A stretch of 64,000 nt of DNA, taken from Prevotella sp. P5-108. GTDB lineage: Bacteria > Bacteroidota > Bacteroidia > Bacteroidales > Bacteroidaceae. The notes beneath the pieces were generated by a model. That model searched no databases. It was given only the letters and a program-made list of their open reading frames with translations, and was not told where the DNA came from. The stretch covers positions 100,186 to 164,185 of the forward strand of contig NZ_NPJJ01000038.1 in NCBI RefSeq assembly GCF_002251385.1, written 5' to 3'. Of the stretch, positions 35,602-44,294 are shown in pieces. The translations under genes were made by a program, and so were the position numbers. Each line of letters opens with the position of its first letter. Positions within the stretch are counted from its first letter, which is position 1.

Positions 35602-38064
35602 ATGACGACCCAACCCCCGAGATATATTATAATAGGTGGAGTGGCCGGAGGAGCCACTGCCGCCGCGCGTATACGTCGCCTGACCGAGAAAGCAGAGATT
35701 ATCCTCATCGAGAAAGGAGCCTATATCTCTTATGCCAACTGTGGACTGCCTTATTACATAGGCGGTGTCATCGCCGACCGTGACCGTCTGTTTGTGCAGA
35801 CGCCCGAGTCGTTCGGCCGCAGGTTCAATATAGATGTGCGCACACTGAGCGAGGTCATCGCCATCGACCCCTCCAGCCGCCAGGTGACCGTGCGCACCGC
35901 CGACGGCAGCCAGTATGTCGAGTCTTACGACAAGCTTCTGCTTTCTCCCGGAGCCTCGCCAGTGGTGCCGCCGCTGCCGGGCATCGACAGCGAGGGCATC
36001 TTCACGCTGCGCAATGTGGCCGACACCGACTGCATCAAGTCCTATATGACCGGCCACGATGTGAAGCGTGCCGTCATCGTGGGTGGAGGATTCATAGGAC
36101 TCGAGATGGCCGAAAACCTCATGCACGCCGGAGCCCAGGTGGCGGTGGTCGAGATGGCCAACCAGGTGATGGCGCCCATCGACTATTCGATGGCGTCGCT
36201 CGTCCACGAGCATCTGCAGCAGCAGGGCGTGCAACTCTATCTGGAGCAGGCTGTCGACGCCTTTTCGCGCCACGACGGCTCGCTCACCGTACACTTCAAG
36301 TCGGGCGTCAGCCTCCAGGCCGACATGGTGCTGCTCAGCATCGGCGTGAGAGCCGAGACCCGACTGGCCCAGACAGCCGGCATACGCCTGGGCGAGATGC
36401 GTGGCATCTGGGTCGATGATTATCTGCAGACCTCGGTCCCCGATGTTTACGCCGTGGGCGACGCCATCGAGTTTCCCCATCCCCTCACGGGCAAGCCCTG
36501 GCTCAACTTCCTCGCCGGACCCGCCAACCGACAGGCGCGCATCGTGGCCGACAATATGGTGATGGGCAACAAGGTGAAGTATGAAGGCTCCATAGGCACC
36601 TCGATAGCCAAGGTGTTTGACCTGACCGTAGCCTCGACCGGACTGCCTGCCAAGCGGCTCAAGATGATGGACATCCCTTACCTCTCTGCCACCATCCACA
36701 GCGGCGCCCATGCCGGCTACTATCCCGGCAGTCTGCAGATGGACATCAAGATTACCTTCTCGCCCACCGACGGCAAGATCTATGGCGCGCAGATAGTGGG
36801 CTACGACGGCGTCGACAAGCGCATAGACCAGTATGCCCTCGCCATCAAGCAGGGAGCCACCGTCGCCGACCTTACCCGTCTGGAGCACGCCTACGCGCCG
36901 CCCTTCTCGTCGGCCAAGGACCCCGTGGCCATCACGGGCTATGTGGCTGGCAATATACTCAGTGGCAAGATGTCGCCACTCTACTGGCGCGATTTGCGCG
37001 ATGCCGACCTCACGGGCGTGACCCTCGTCGATGTGCGTACGCCCGACGAGTATGCGCTGGGCACCATCGACGGCGCCGTCAATATACCGCTCGACGACCT
37101 CAGAGAGCGTATGGACGAAATCCCAACCGGCCGTCCGGTGTGGCTCTTCTGCGGCATAGGACTGCGCGGGTATCTCGCGTCCAACATACTCAAGGACAAT
37201 GGCTACGCCGAGGTGCGCAATCTGATAGGCGGACTCAAGACCTATCGTGCCGCCACCGCCCGTATTGCCCCTCCCGAGGGCTTCGCTGCCGCTGGAGATA
37301 GCGCATCGCCCACCGAGGCAGCCTCTGCCGAGAAGGCGGTGGTGCGCATCGACGCCTGCGGCATCCAGTGTCCCGGCCCCATCCTCCGCCTCAAGCAGGC
37401 CATCGACACCCTCGCCCCCGGCGACAGACTCGAGGTGACGGCCACCGATGCGGCGTTCCCACGCGATGCCGAGGCATGGTGCCACACCACGGGCCACCGC
37501 TTCCTGGGCCGACGTGCCGAGGGCGGAGTCTATACCGCGCTGATAGAGAAGTCTACCGCCTGCGCCGTAGAGTCTGTCCGCTCTCTGCCCACCGGTCAGG
37601 GCAAGACCCTCATCCTCTTCAGCGACGACCTCGACAAGGCGCTGGCCACCTTTGTCCTCGCCAACGGAGCCGCAGCCACGGGCCAGAAGGTGAGCATCTT
37701 CTTCACCTTCTGGGGACTCAACGCCATCAAGAAGGCGCACAAACCCAAGGTCAGCAAAGACCTCTTCGGGCGTATGTTCAGTTGGATGCTGCCTTCCGAC
37801 TCCACCCGTCTCGCCCTCTCCAAGATGAACATGATGGGCATCGGCGCCAGAATGATGCGCCATATCATGACCCGCAAGGGCGTAGACTCGCTCGAGTCGC
37901 TGCGGCAGCAGGCCATCGACAATGGTGTGGAGTTCATAGCCTGCCAGATGTCGATGGATGTGATGGGCGTGAAGCGCGAAGAGCTGCTCGACCATGTCAC
38001 CGTGGGCGGAGTGGCCACCTATATGGAGCGCGCCGACCGTGCCAATGTCAATCTGTTTATCTGA
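35602..38064 (+). CDS. CoA-disulfide reductase-like flavoprotein fused to rhodanese, TusA and DsrE domains
   Basis: 820 residues, four modules. (1) 1-445: FAD/NAD(P)H disulfide oxidoreductase, with IIIGGVAGGATAAARIRR, the single catalytic Cys47 in SYANCGLPYYIGG as in CoA-disulfide and persulfide reductases, IVGGGFIGLEMAENL and YAVGDAIEFPHP. (2) about 455-560: rhodanese, with VDVRTPDEYALGTIDGAVNIPLD and Cys517 in WLFCGIGLRG. (3) about 580-650: TusA-like, with DACGIQCPGPILRLKQ (Cys590 in CPGP). (4) about 665-820: DsrE/DsrF-like, with LILFSDDLDKALATF and Cys781 in IACQMSMDVMG. All four expected persulfide-carrying cysteines are present. The likely role is reduction of CoA persulfides/polysulfide with intramolecular sulfur relay. 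Confidence 0.9.
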   Translation: MTTQPPRYIIIGGVAGGATAAARIRRLTEKAEIILIEKGAYISYANCGLPYYIGGVIADRDRLFVQTPESFGRRFNIDVRTLSEVIAIDPSSRQVTVRTADGSQYVESYDKLLLSPGASPVVPPLPGIDSEGIFTLRNVADTDCIKSYMTGHDVKRAVIVGGGFIGLEMAENLMHAGAQVAVVEMANQVMAPIDYSMASLVHEHLQQQGVQLYLEQAVDAFSRHDGSLTVHFKSGVSLQADMVLLSIGVRAETRLAQTAGIRLGEMRGIWVDDYLQTSVPDVYAVGDAIEFPHPLTGKPWLNFLAGPANRQARIVADNMVMGNKVKYEGSIGTSIAKVFDLTVASTGLPAKRLKMMDIPYLSATIHSGAHAGYYPGSLQMDIKITFSPTDGKIYGAQIVGYDGVDKRIDQYALAIKQGATVADLTRLEHAYAPPFSSAKDPVAITGYVAGNILSGKMSPLYWRDLRDADLTGVTLVDVRTPDEYALGTIDGAVNIPLDDLRERMDEIPTGRPVWLFCGIGLRGYLASNILKDNGYAEVRNLIGGLKTYRAATARIAPPEGFAAAGDSASPTEAASAEKAVVRIDACGIQCPGPILRLKQAIDTLAPGDRLEVTATDAAFPRDAEAWCHTTGHRFLGRRAEGGVYTALIEKSTACAVESVRSLPTGQGKTLILFSDDLDKALATFVLANGAAATGQKVSIFFTFWGLNAIKKAHKPKVSKDLFGRMFSWMLPSDSTRLALSKMNMMGIGARMMRHIMTRKGVDSLESLRQQAIDNGVEFIACQMSMDVMGVKREELLDHVTVGGVATYMERADRANVNLFI

Positions 38065-38068
38065 GCCT

Positions 38069-38995
38069 ATGAACTTGCAACAGTTAAGATACATTATCGC
38101 CGTCAACCGCTTTCGCAACTTTGCGAAGGCGGCTGAGTCGTGCCATGTCTCTCAGCCCACGCTCAGCGCCATGCTGCAGAAGTTGGAGGAAGAACTCGAC
38201 ACGCGCATCTTTGAGCGCACCAATCGCAGCGTTGTGCCCACGGCGGCAGGAGAGAAGATCGTGCGCCAGGCAGAGAACGCTCTGGCAGAGATAGACCGCA
38301 TTGCCGAAATAGTGGCTGAGGACAAGGGGCGCATAGGCGGAGTGTTTGCCCTCGCCGTGGGCCCCACCATAGCGCCCTACATCCTGCCTCGGTTTATCCG
38401 CCATTATCGCGAGATGTTTCCCTCGGTCCAGCTGTCTATCCAGGATCTCAAGGCCGACCACATGGTCGACGCCCTGCTGCGCGGTCAGATCGACGCCGGC
38501 ATCGCCATCTCGGGCAACGTGCGCGATGGAGTGCTCGAGATACCCCTCTACACCGAGCGGTTCTATGTCTATCTGGCAGAGAGCTGCTGGCGCAAGCTGC
38601 CCATTTTCAAGCCGTCCAATCTGGAGCACGAGAACATGTGGGTGATGCGCGATGCGCAGTGTCTCCGCGACAGTGCGTTCTCGTTCTGTAAAGCCCGCAC
38701 CAAGGGCAACCACATCTACGAGGCTGGCAGTATAGACACGCTGGTGCACATCGTCGACGAGAACGGCGGGTTCACCATCGTGCCCGAGATGCACTTGCCC
38801 CTGCTCAGCGACAAGCAGCGCCAGAACGTGCGGCCCATCGATGGCGACTATCTCTCGCAGCGCCGCGTGTCGCTCTACATTAGGGCCGACTACATCAGGC
38901 AGCGCATGCTCAACACCGTGACCGATGCTCTCAAGCAGTTTATGCCCCCTGGCATGCTCGGCGAGGGTATCGTCAAGTATGGCATCAAGTTGTAG
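38069..38995 (+). CDS. oxyR: OxyR, LysR-family peroxide-sensing regulator
   Basis: 308 residues. The LysR helix-turn-helix is at 1-60 (MNLQQLRYIIAVNRFRNFAKAAESCHVSQPTLSAMLQKLE). The effector domain carries Cys198 and Cys207 in CLRDSAFSFC, the same eight-residue spacing and surrounding LRD as the redox pair of E. coli OxyR, so it should form an intramolecular disulfide on peroxide exposure. The frame is open upstream into the previous gene; the start is at 38069, 4 nt after the flavoprotein stop. It is co-directional with thioredoxin and the CoA-disulfide-reductase fusion. Regulation of these by OxyR is plausible inference. Confidence 0.93.
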   Translation: MNLQQLRYIIAVNRFRNFAKAAESCHVSQPTLSAMLQKLEEELDTRIFERTNRSVVPTAAGEKIVRQAENALAEIDRIAEIVAEDKGRIGGVFALAVGPTIAPYILPRFIRHYREMFPSVQLSIQDLKADHMVDALLRGQIDAGIAISGNVRDGVLEIPLYTERFYVYLAESCWRKLPIFKPSNLEHENMWVMRDAQCLRDSAFSFCKARTKGNHIYEAGSIDTLVHIVDENGGFTIVPEMHLPLLSDKQRQNVRPIDGDYLSQRRVSLYIRADYIRQRMLNTVTDALKQFMPPGMLGEGIVKYGIKL

Positions 38996-39128
38996 GCTTG
39001 CCGCCACCATCCATCCCGTCTTTCAGCGCGCCGCAAGGGAGGCTCTGACCGACACCAATCGGCAGACCACCCTTGCGGCGCTCCCGTTTATGGGCGTCGT
39101 GTACAGGGGCGGGGTGATGGCTGGCGAG

Positions 39129-39296
39129 TGCTGGACGGATGCGGATTGGGGTAGGGCGGATGCTGACGAGGGCAGGACTGATGTAGACGTGGGACGTGTT
39201 GATGTAGACGAGGGCGGGACGAATGTTGTAGTGTGCAAGGCGGATGATGTAGTGGGTAGGGCGGCTGTTGTAGACGGCTGAACGGCTGTTGAAGAG
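39129..39296. repeat. eight-unit 21-bp degenerate direct repeat
   Basis: Unit starts fall at 39129, 39150, 39171, 39192, 39213, 39234, 39255 and 39276. Each begins near GG and contains GATGTAGA- or TGTTGTAG-like words. When translated, the period shows as heptads (GRADADE, GRTDVDV, GRVDVDE, GGTNVVV). Confidence 0.8.
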
Positions 39297-39364
39297 GGCG
39301 TAGCAGTGGTGTCTTCCGTCATTTCACCCATCTTCCCCGAGTGCCTCTACAAGTAGACTTCAAA

Positions 39365-39469
39365 CTCTGAAACAGAAAAATACAACCGCGAAATAATCAT
39401 ATCACGCCGCGAAACGATTAAATCAAACCCCGATTTCCCCTTTATCGCCATCTCCGCGATATTCCCCGT
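39365..39469. repeat. second 21-bp degenerate direct repeat
   Basis: CCGCGAAATAATCA (39386), CCGCGAAACGATTA (39407) and CCCCGATTTCCC (39428) start exactly 21 bp apart. Weaker units at 39365 and 39449 flank them. Confidence 0.65.
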
Positions 39470-39609
39470 CATTCCCTCCGCTTTGTCCCTCCGCCTCGAG
39501 CAGCACACGATGGTCGCCTAATGGCCGAAATGACATTTTGCAGTCATAAGTATAATGCGCCAAACTACATTTTTCATCCCACTTCTTCGTTTTTTATCAA
39601 AAAAGGCTA

Positions 39610-39617
39610 TAACTTTG
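39610..39617 (+). promoter_or_regulatory. candidate -7 element for the helicase/Nudix/Vsr operon
   Basis: TAACTTTG with TTCG (one mismatch to TTTG) at 39586-39589, 20 nt upstream; about 90 nt before the start codon. Confidence 0.5.
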
Positions 39618-39706
39618 AGGCACAATACCCCAAGGTGAGCCACCAAGCTACGAAGGCTAATGACGCACGATACATATCACGCCACTATCATCTTTATCAT
39701 ACAACT

Positions 39707-42700
39707 ATGCCACACACGAATATCCCAACTGGAGTCTATGACCAGATTATCAATCGCCTCTTTCAGCAGAAACTGAACGAGGTAGATTCCCACCGTTTCT
39801 ACATTGGCAAGAAGCCGATAGGCAAAGATGATGCTGTCAATATACTCAGCAAGTATTTGCAGCACCTTATTGAAATCGCGTTTATAGGATGCCCCGAAGA
39901 CCTTGGAACGGACAGATATACCGACTTCGTCAATTCGGTTATCAAAACCTTGGGTAGAGAGTTCAATGTAGATGACTCCGAACTTGACCTGATTGATGCT
40001 CAGAAGAATATACTTACAGCCGTCGTAGACCGGACTAACTGCGAATATCCTGATATCGAGAAGCATCTCAAGGCCATTACGCCTATTACTTCTATAAGCC
40101 GTAGCGCCCTCTTCTTCGGTGGTGGCAGAGGTCGTGTAGATATGGAGAGTGAGTTGAATCGCGAAATTCTCTGTGCCGATGAGATATGTTGGGTGGTTTC
40201 CTTTATCAAGACAAGTGGTCTAAACCTGCTTTGGAACAGTCTGAGGAAGTTCACCAGTGCAGGGAAACGGCTGCGTATCATCACGACGACATATACGGGC
40301 GCTACAGATTACGATGCCATAGCCCGTTTGGCCACTCTGCGTAACACCGAGATAAAGATTTCGTATGATGGAACGCAGGACCGCCTTCATGCCAAGTCTT
40401 ATATATTCCTCCGGAATTCTGGCTTTCATACTGCCTATATAGGTTCGAGCAATCTCTCTCATTACGCCTTGAAAGACGGTAAAGAATGGAACTTCAAAGC
40501 CACCCAGTTTGAGTTGCCTCAGGTAGTAGAAGAGGTGCGCAATTCATTTGAAAGTTATTGGCGTGATGATACATTTGAAGATTTCGTGCCTGGTGTAAGC
40601 GACGAAAGACTGAAAAGAGCCTTAGGGGCAGACTGGGATGCTCCTTTGCTCGACTTCTCGGCTCTTGACCTGATGCGTGCGAAAGACTATCAGCAGGAAA
40701 TTCTGGAGAAACTGGATGTCGAACGCCATGTACATGGGCATTACCGCAATCTCGTGGTGGCTGCTACGGGTACAGGAAAGACGGTGATAGCAGCCTTCGA
40801 CTTCAAACGCTATCGTGCGGAGCATCCCGATTGTCATTTCCTTTTCCTCGCTCATCGGCAGGAGATACTGCGACAGGCTATGCAGACTTTCCGCGTTGTG
40901 CTCGAAGATCCCAACTTCGGCAGTGTGTGGGATGGCAACAACGAACCGTCCAGCTACCAGCATGTCTTTGCGAGCAAGGACACCTTGCGTAATCGTTTGG
41001 ACAGTCTGCAACTCACAAAAGACTATTATGACTATATGGTCGTCGACGAGGTGCACCATATTATAGCACCGACATACGTCAAATTGATGACCAACTTCAC
41101 TCCCAAGATATTACTTGGCTTGACTGCGACCCCCGAACGAACCAACGACCAGGAAGATATCACCATATACTTTGATGGTCACATCTCGGCGGAAATTCGT
41201 CTGCCTGCCGCTCTCAATGCAGGTCTGCTCGCACCTTTCTATTATTATGGAATTCCTGACAATGTAGACCTCTCGGAGGTGAAATGGAGTGGACATGGTT
41301 ATGATGTTGCCGAACTTTCACGCATTTATACGCAGAACGATTATCGCACCGGTCTTATCTTGAAGAAAATGCAGCAGTATATCGGGAACAGCCGCTTGAA
41401 CAAGGTGCGGGCGCTATGTTTCTGTGTGGATAAGAACCATGCCAAGTTCATGAATGCCAAGTTTACGTTGGCAGGATTGAAAACGAATGTGCTTACAAGT
41501 GATGACAATGACTATCATCGCAAACTTGTGAGGAAGCAACTTCAACAAGGTCGCATCAATTACCTCTTTGTGGTTGACCTCTTCAATGAGGGCGTCGATA
41601 TACCTGAGATTGACACCATCCTCTTTCTGCGTCCTACCGAGAGTGCTACCGTATTTATCCAGCAGTTTGGTCGCGGGCTTCGTCTGCATAGTGGCAAGGA
41701 CCATCTTACGGTCCTTGACTTTGTGGGTCATTCGCGTGCCGAGTTCAGTTATAAAGAGCGCTTTGAGGCCCTGATCGGCCGGCGCTCGCGGAATATAAAG
41801 GATGAGATTGAAGGTGGATTCTCCAATGCTCCTATAGGTTGCAAGATTATTCTGGAAGGAAAGGCCAAAGAGGAAATCATCGCTAATATTGATGGCTACT
41901 TGCGCAGTCTGAACCGCAGTCGTGTCGTCAAGGAAATATTGGCCTACCACAAGACCTGCAAGGGTAACTTCTCGCTCAAGGGCTTTCTGGCTTATAGCCA
42001 TGTGCCATTTCATAAGGTGTATGGTGCCCTGACGTGGGGCGAATTGTGCCAATTGGCGGGTGTGCAGGAATCGGTGTCTGTGCACGCAGGGCAGATTAAG
42101 TATGCAGTGACCAAGAAATGGCTTGCTACAGATTCGTTCTCATACTTCACTCAGCTGTTGCGCTTTGCCGATTGTGGATTCAAATGTAATACAGAGGAAT
42201 TCTCTGAACAGGAAAAGCGTTGCGCAGTGATGCTCTACTATGACTTGTATGACAAGGCGGGTAATTATGACGGTATCTGTACAATGTTTGACGACCTGGC
42301 TTCCGATAAACTGTTTGTTCAGGAATTCAAGGAGGTCGTCTCTTATCTGCGTGACAGATGCTCTGCACCGGAAAAAGTTGACAATTCAGTGTATAACGAA
42401 TGGAATCCACTGCATCTGCATGGGGTATACACTAAAGCGCAGATACAGGCGGCACTCGGACTATCAACGATAGACCGCAAGTCGCCTTCGCGGGAAGGCA
42501 TGGAGCGCCTGAAAGATATAAAACTCGAGGCGATGTATGTGGATATTATCAAAAAGCGCGAAGAGGGTTCTCTGACTGCATATAAAGATTATGCCCAAAA
42601 CCGTGAGTTTTTCCATTGGGAAACCCAGAATCGTGTGCGTGAGGGGAGTCGCGAGGCAGAGGCATACCGTAATGGCGAGAATAACATGCTCCTGTTTGTA

Positions 42701-42874
42701 AGGCAACAGGTGGAACATCCGGATTATGGTTGCAGAATGGGATTTACCTATCTTGGTCAGGTCACAATGGAGAGCATCGAGGGTTCTAAACCCATGCAGA
42801 TAGTGTGGCATCTCGCCACGCCTATGTCTGAATCGACTTACGCCTTTGCGAGTCAATATAAAGCTATAGGATAA
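39707..42874 (+). CDS. PLD-like / superfamily II helicase / DUF3427 fusion protein
   Basis: 1055 residues from MPHTNIPTGVYDQI. The 62 extra upstream codons lie before the predicted promoter. An N-terminal phospholipase-D-like nuclease domain (about 130-275) carries LHAKSYIFLRN and GSSN, one HKD half-site. The SF2 helicase (about 315-690) has VVAATGTGKTVIAAF (motif I), VVDEVHHI (motif II), LGLTATPER (III), VDLFNEGVDIPEID (V) and IQQFGRGLRLHSG (VI). The C-terminal portion ends in MGFTYLGQVTMESIEGSKPMQIVWHL, the DUF3427 pattern. This architecture recurs in mobile or defence-type contexts and resembles restriction-like translocating nucleases. It is coupled to the Nudix gene by a 1-nt overlap (TAATG). 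Confidence 0.88.
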   Translation: MPHTNIPTGVYDQIINRLFQQKLNEVDSHRFYIGKKPIGKDDAVNILSKYLQHLIEIAFIGCPEDLGTDRYTDFVNSVIKTLGREFNVDDSELDLIDAQKNILTAVVDRTNCEYPDIEKHLKAITPITSISRSALFFGGGRGRVDMESELNREILCADEICWVVSFIKTSGLNLLWNSLRKFTSAGKRLRIITTTYTGATDYDAIARLATLRNTEIKISYDGTQDRLHAKSYIFLRNSGFHTAYIGSSNLSHYALKDGKEWNFKATQFELPQVVEEVRNSFESYWRDDTFEDFVPGVSDERLKRALGADWDAPLLDFSALDLMRAKDYQQEILEKLDVERHVHGHYRNLVVAATGTGKTVIAAFDFKRYRAEHPDCHFLFLAHRQEILRQAMQTFRVVLEDPNFGSVWDGNNEPSSYQHVFASKDTLRNRLDSLQLTKDYYDYMVVDEVHHIIAPTYVKLMTNFTPKILLGLTATPERTNDQEDITIYFDGHISAEIRLPAALNAGLLAPFYYYGIPDNVDLSEVKWSGHGYDVAELSRIYTQNDYRTGLILKKMQQYIGNSRLNKVRALCFCVDKNHAKFMNAKFTLAGLKTNVLTSDDNDYHRKLVRKQLQQGRINYLFVVDLFNEGVDIPEIDTILFLRPTESATVFIQQFGRGLRLHSGKDHLTVLDFVGHSRAEFSYKERFEALIGRRSRNIKDEIEGGFSNAPIGCKIILEGKAKEEIIANIDGYLRSLNRSRVVKEILAYHKTCKGNFSLKGFLAYSHVPFHKVYGALTWGELCQLAGVQESVSVHAGQIKYAVTKKWLATDSFSYFTQLLRFADCGFKCNTEEFSEQEKRCAVMLYYDLYDKAGNYDGICTMFDDLASDKLFVQEFKEVVSYLRDRCSAPEKVDNSVYNEWNPLHLHGVYTKAQIQAALGLSTIDRKSPSREGMERLKDIKLEAMYVDIIKKREEGSLTAYKDYAQNREFFHWETQNRVREGSREAEAYRNGENNMLLFVRQQVEHPDYGCRMGFTYLGQVTMESIEGSKPMQIVWHLATPMSESTYAFASQYKAIG

Positions 42875-43296
42875 TGCAGCGTATGGATAAGAGAAAATAT
42901 ATTGAGGTGGTGGCAGCCATTATCTGTGATGGCGGCAGGGTCTTTGCCACGCAGCGTGGTTATGGCGAATGGAAAGACTGGTGGGAGTTTCCCGGCGGGA
43001 AGATGGAGCCGGGCGAAACGCCTGAAGCGGCTCTGTGTAGAGAAATTAGGGAGGAACTGGCAACGAGTATAAGCGTCGGCGAACGGCTCACAACGGTCGA
43101 ATATGATTACCCAAAGTTTCATCTGACTATGCACTGCTATCTCTGCACAGTGATGAGCGGCGAGTTGACGCTGCTGGAGCACGAGGCGGCAAAGTGGCTC
43201 GGGCTGGGTGAACTCGACTCGGTGAGGTGGTTGCCCGCCGACGAACTGGTGATAGAACGGCTGAAAGCGAGGGCTGTGGAGGGCGAGACAAGATGA
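42874..43296 (+). CDS. Nudix hydrolase, MutT-like (deoxy)nucleoside triphosphate pyrophosphohydrolase
   Basis: 140 residues; IEVVAAIICDGGRVFATQRGYGEWKDWWEFPGGKMEPGE is the MutT/NTP pyrophosphohydrolase start, and the Nudix box GKMEPGETPEAALCREIREEL has the G-x5-E-x7-REUxEE acids. It probably hydrolyses oxidised or excess nucleoside triphosphates such as 8-oxo-dGTP. Two starts are possible (42874, or MDKRKY at 42883). It overlaps the helicase stop by one base, so the two are one operon. Vsr follows 64 nt later. Confidence 0.93.
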   Translation: MQRMDKRKYIEVVAAIICDGGRVFATQRGYGEWKDWWEFPGGKMEPGETPEAALCREIREELATSISVGERLTTVEYDYPKFHLTMHCYLCTVMSGELTLLEHEAAKWLGLGELDSVRWLPADELVIERLKARAVEGETR

Positions 43297-43360
43297 GATA
43301 CTTCGAAAGCGAACTTGGCGGCAAGGGCTTGTAATAGAGTGGGAAAGTGAATCAGGGGCA

Positions 43361-43861
43361 ATGGCAGACAAACTGACAAAGGAGCAGCGCCATCACTGTA
43401 TGGCACAGATACGGGGGAAGGGCACCAAACCAGAAATGGTGGTGAGGAAATTCCTCTTTGGCCGTGGCTTCCGCTACAGGCTCAACCATCCGTGGCTGCC
43501 CGGACACCCCGACATCGTGCTGCGCAAGTATCGCTCGGTCATCTTTGTCAACGGCTGCTTCTGGCATGGTCATGAGGGCTGTCGCTATTATGTGGTACCC
43601 AAGAGTAATACCGAATTCTGGAAGGCGAAAATAGCGCGCAACCGCGCCCGCGACATCGAAGAGCAGCGCCGTCTTGCCTCGATGGGATGGCATTGTATCA
43701 CTGTGTGGGAGTGTCAGCTCAAACCTGCGGTGAGAGAACAGACACTGGAGTCGCTGGCGTATACTCTCAACAGGATATGGCTCAACGACCACAGCGTAAG
43801 GAAGTATGAATTGGATGAGAAGGCACCGGGCATGGTGGCCGAAGATGGCGAGCCTGAATAG
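43361..43861 (+). CDS. vsr: very short patch repair endonuclease Vsr
   Basis: A 166-residue nicking endonuclease that acts at T:G mismatches arising from 5-methylcytosine deamination. MAQIRGKGTKPEMVVRKFLFGRGFRYRLN is the family N-terminus; LPGHPDIVLRKYRSVIFVNGCFWHGHEGC carries the catalytic Asp and the conserved HGH and zinc-type Cys/His. Length is normal. Vsr is usually next to a Dcm-type cytosine methyltransferase, but none lies within the window. Here the neighbours are the PLD-helicase and Nudix genes. Confidence 0.93.
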   Translation: MADKLTKEQRHHCMAQIRGKGTKPEMVVRKFLFGRGFRYRLNHPWLPGHPDIVLRKYRSVIFVNGCFWHGHEGCRYYVVPKSNTEFWKAKIARNRARDIEEQRRLASMGWHCITVWECQLKPAVREQTLESLAYTLNRIWLNDHSVRKYELDEKAPGMVAEDGEPE

Positions 43862-43929
43862 GAAGATAGTGACGCAGGCGATATAGGCCCCGAGCGGCGG
43901 CGCGGCGATAAGCTCCGTGCCCATAAACG

Positions 43930-43965
43930 AAAAAACCGAGAAGCCCATGGTGTGGACTTCTCGGT
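43930..43965 (-). terminator. intrinsic terminator after tRNA-Thr
   Basis: 9-bp stem ACCGAGAAG / CTTCTCGGT with T-run on the minus strand, 28 nt past the tRNA. Confidence 0.8.
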
Positions 43966-43992
43966 CGAAGTGGGTTTGTGTTCCCTGTCTTG

Positions 43993-44066
43993 AGCCTCTT
44001 GTCGGATTCGAACCAACGACCCCGAGATTACAAATCACGTGCTCTGGCCAACTGAGCTAAAGAGGC
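43993..44066 (-). tRNA. tRNA-Thr, anticodon UGU
   Basis: Acceptor GCCTCTT pairs with AAGAGGC; D-arm GCTC/GAGC; anticodon loop TTTGTAA gives UGU (Thr); T-loop TTCGAAT. The anticodon stem has one U-U mismatch (positions 29-41). CCA is not encoded. It is probably co-transcribed with the SRP RNA immediately upstream (4-nt gap). Confidence 0.95.
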
Positions 44067-44070
44067 GGGT

Positions 44071-44166
44071 GGGCAAGCGATTCTTATCGCGCCGCTACAA
44101 CCTATTACCCTTGCTATGTTCCCATCCTGGGGGATTCACAGGGAGCTGGCCGTAAGAGACTTGCCC
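44071..44166 (-). ncRNA. ffs: signal recognition particle RNA (small bacterial 4.5S type)
   Basis: The ends pair (GGGCAAG at the 5' end with CTTGCCC at the 3' end on the minus strand). The apical part reads CAGCTCCCTGTGAATCCCC, then CAGGA and GGAA, then AGCAAGGGTA, the conserved SRP domain IV where Ffh binds. Length about 96 nt fits the small bacterial type. A -7 box TACCTTTG lies 13 nt upstream at 44179-44186, and tRNA-Thr follows 4 nt later. Confidence 0.9.
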
Positions 44167-44178
44167 ATTTAGCGGATG

Positions 44179-44186
44179 CAAAGGTA
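44179..44186 (-). promoter_or_regulatory. -7 element of the SRP RNA/tRNA-Thr unit
   Basis: Minus-strand TACCTTTG. CTTG stands 18 nt upstream as a weak -33 box. Confidence 0.6.
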
Positions 44187-44294
44187 CTACTTTTCGTGCT
44201 AAATCAAGCATGAAATGGTACATTTTTTTCGATTTTAACTAAAAAGCCATGCTTTATGGGGCTCGGAGGTACGCTCTTGGCAGCCAAATGTCGG

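Larger units (their letters stand above)
38996..39706. other. long spacer with two adjacent 21-bp-period repeat arrays
   Basis: Open frames here (about 100 residues on each strand) are low-complexity products of the repeats, with heptapeptide units such as GRTDVDV, and are not convincing genes. The last 90 nt hold a -7 word TAACTTTG (39610-39617) with TTCG 20 nt upstream, the probable promoter of the helicase gene. Confidence 0.6.

Noticed and set aside
38925..39281. 118-residue frame with GRTDVDV-type heptads, and its minus-strand counterpart with PSSTSTRP heptads
   Set aside because: Both strands give heptads because the DNA period is 21. The first frame also begins inside oxyR. Treated as a DNA repeat, not a gene.
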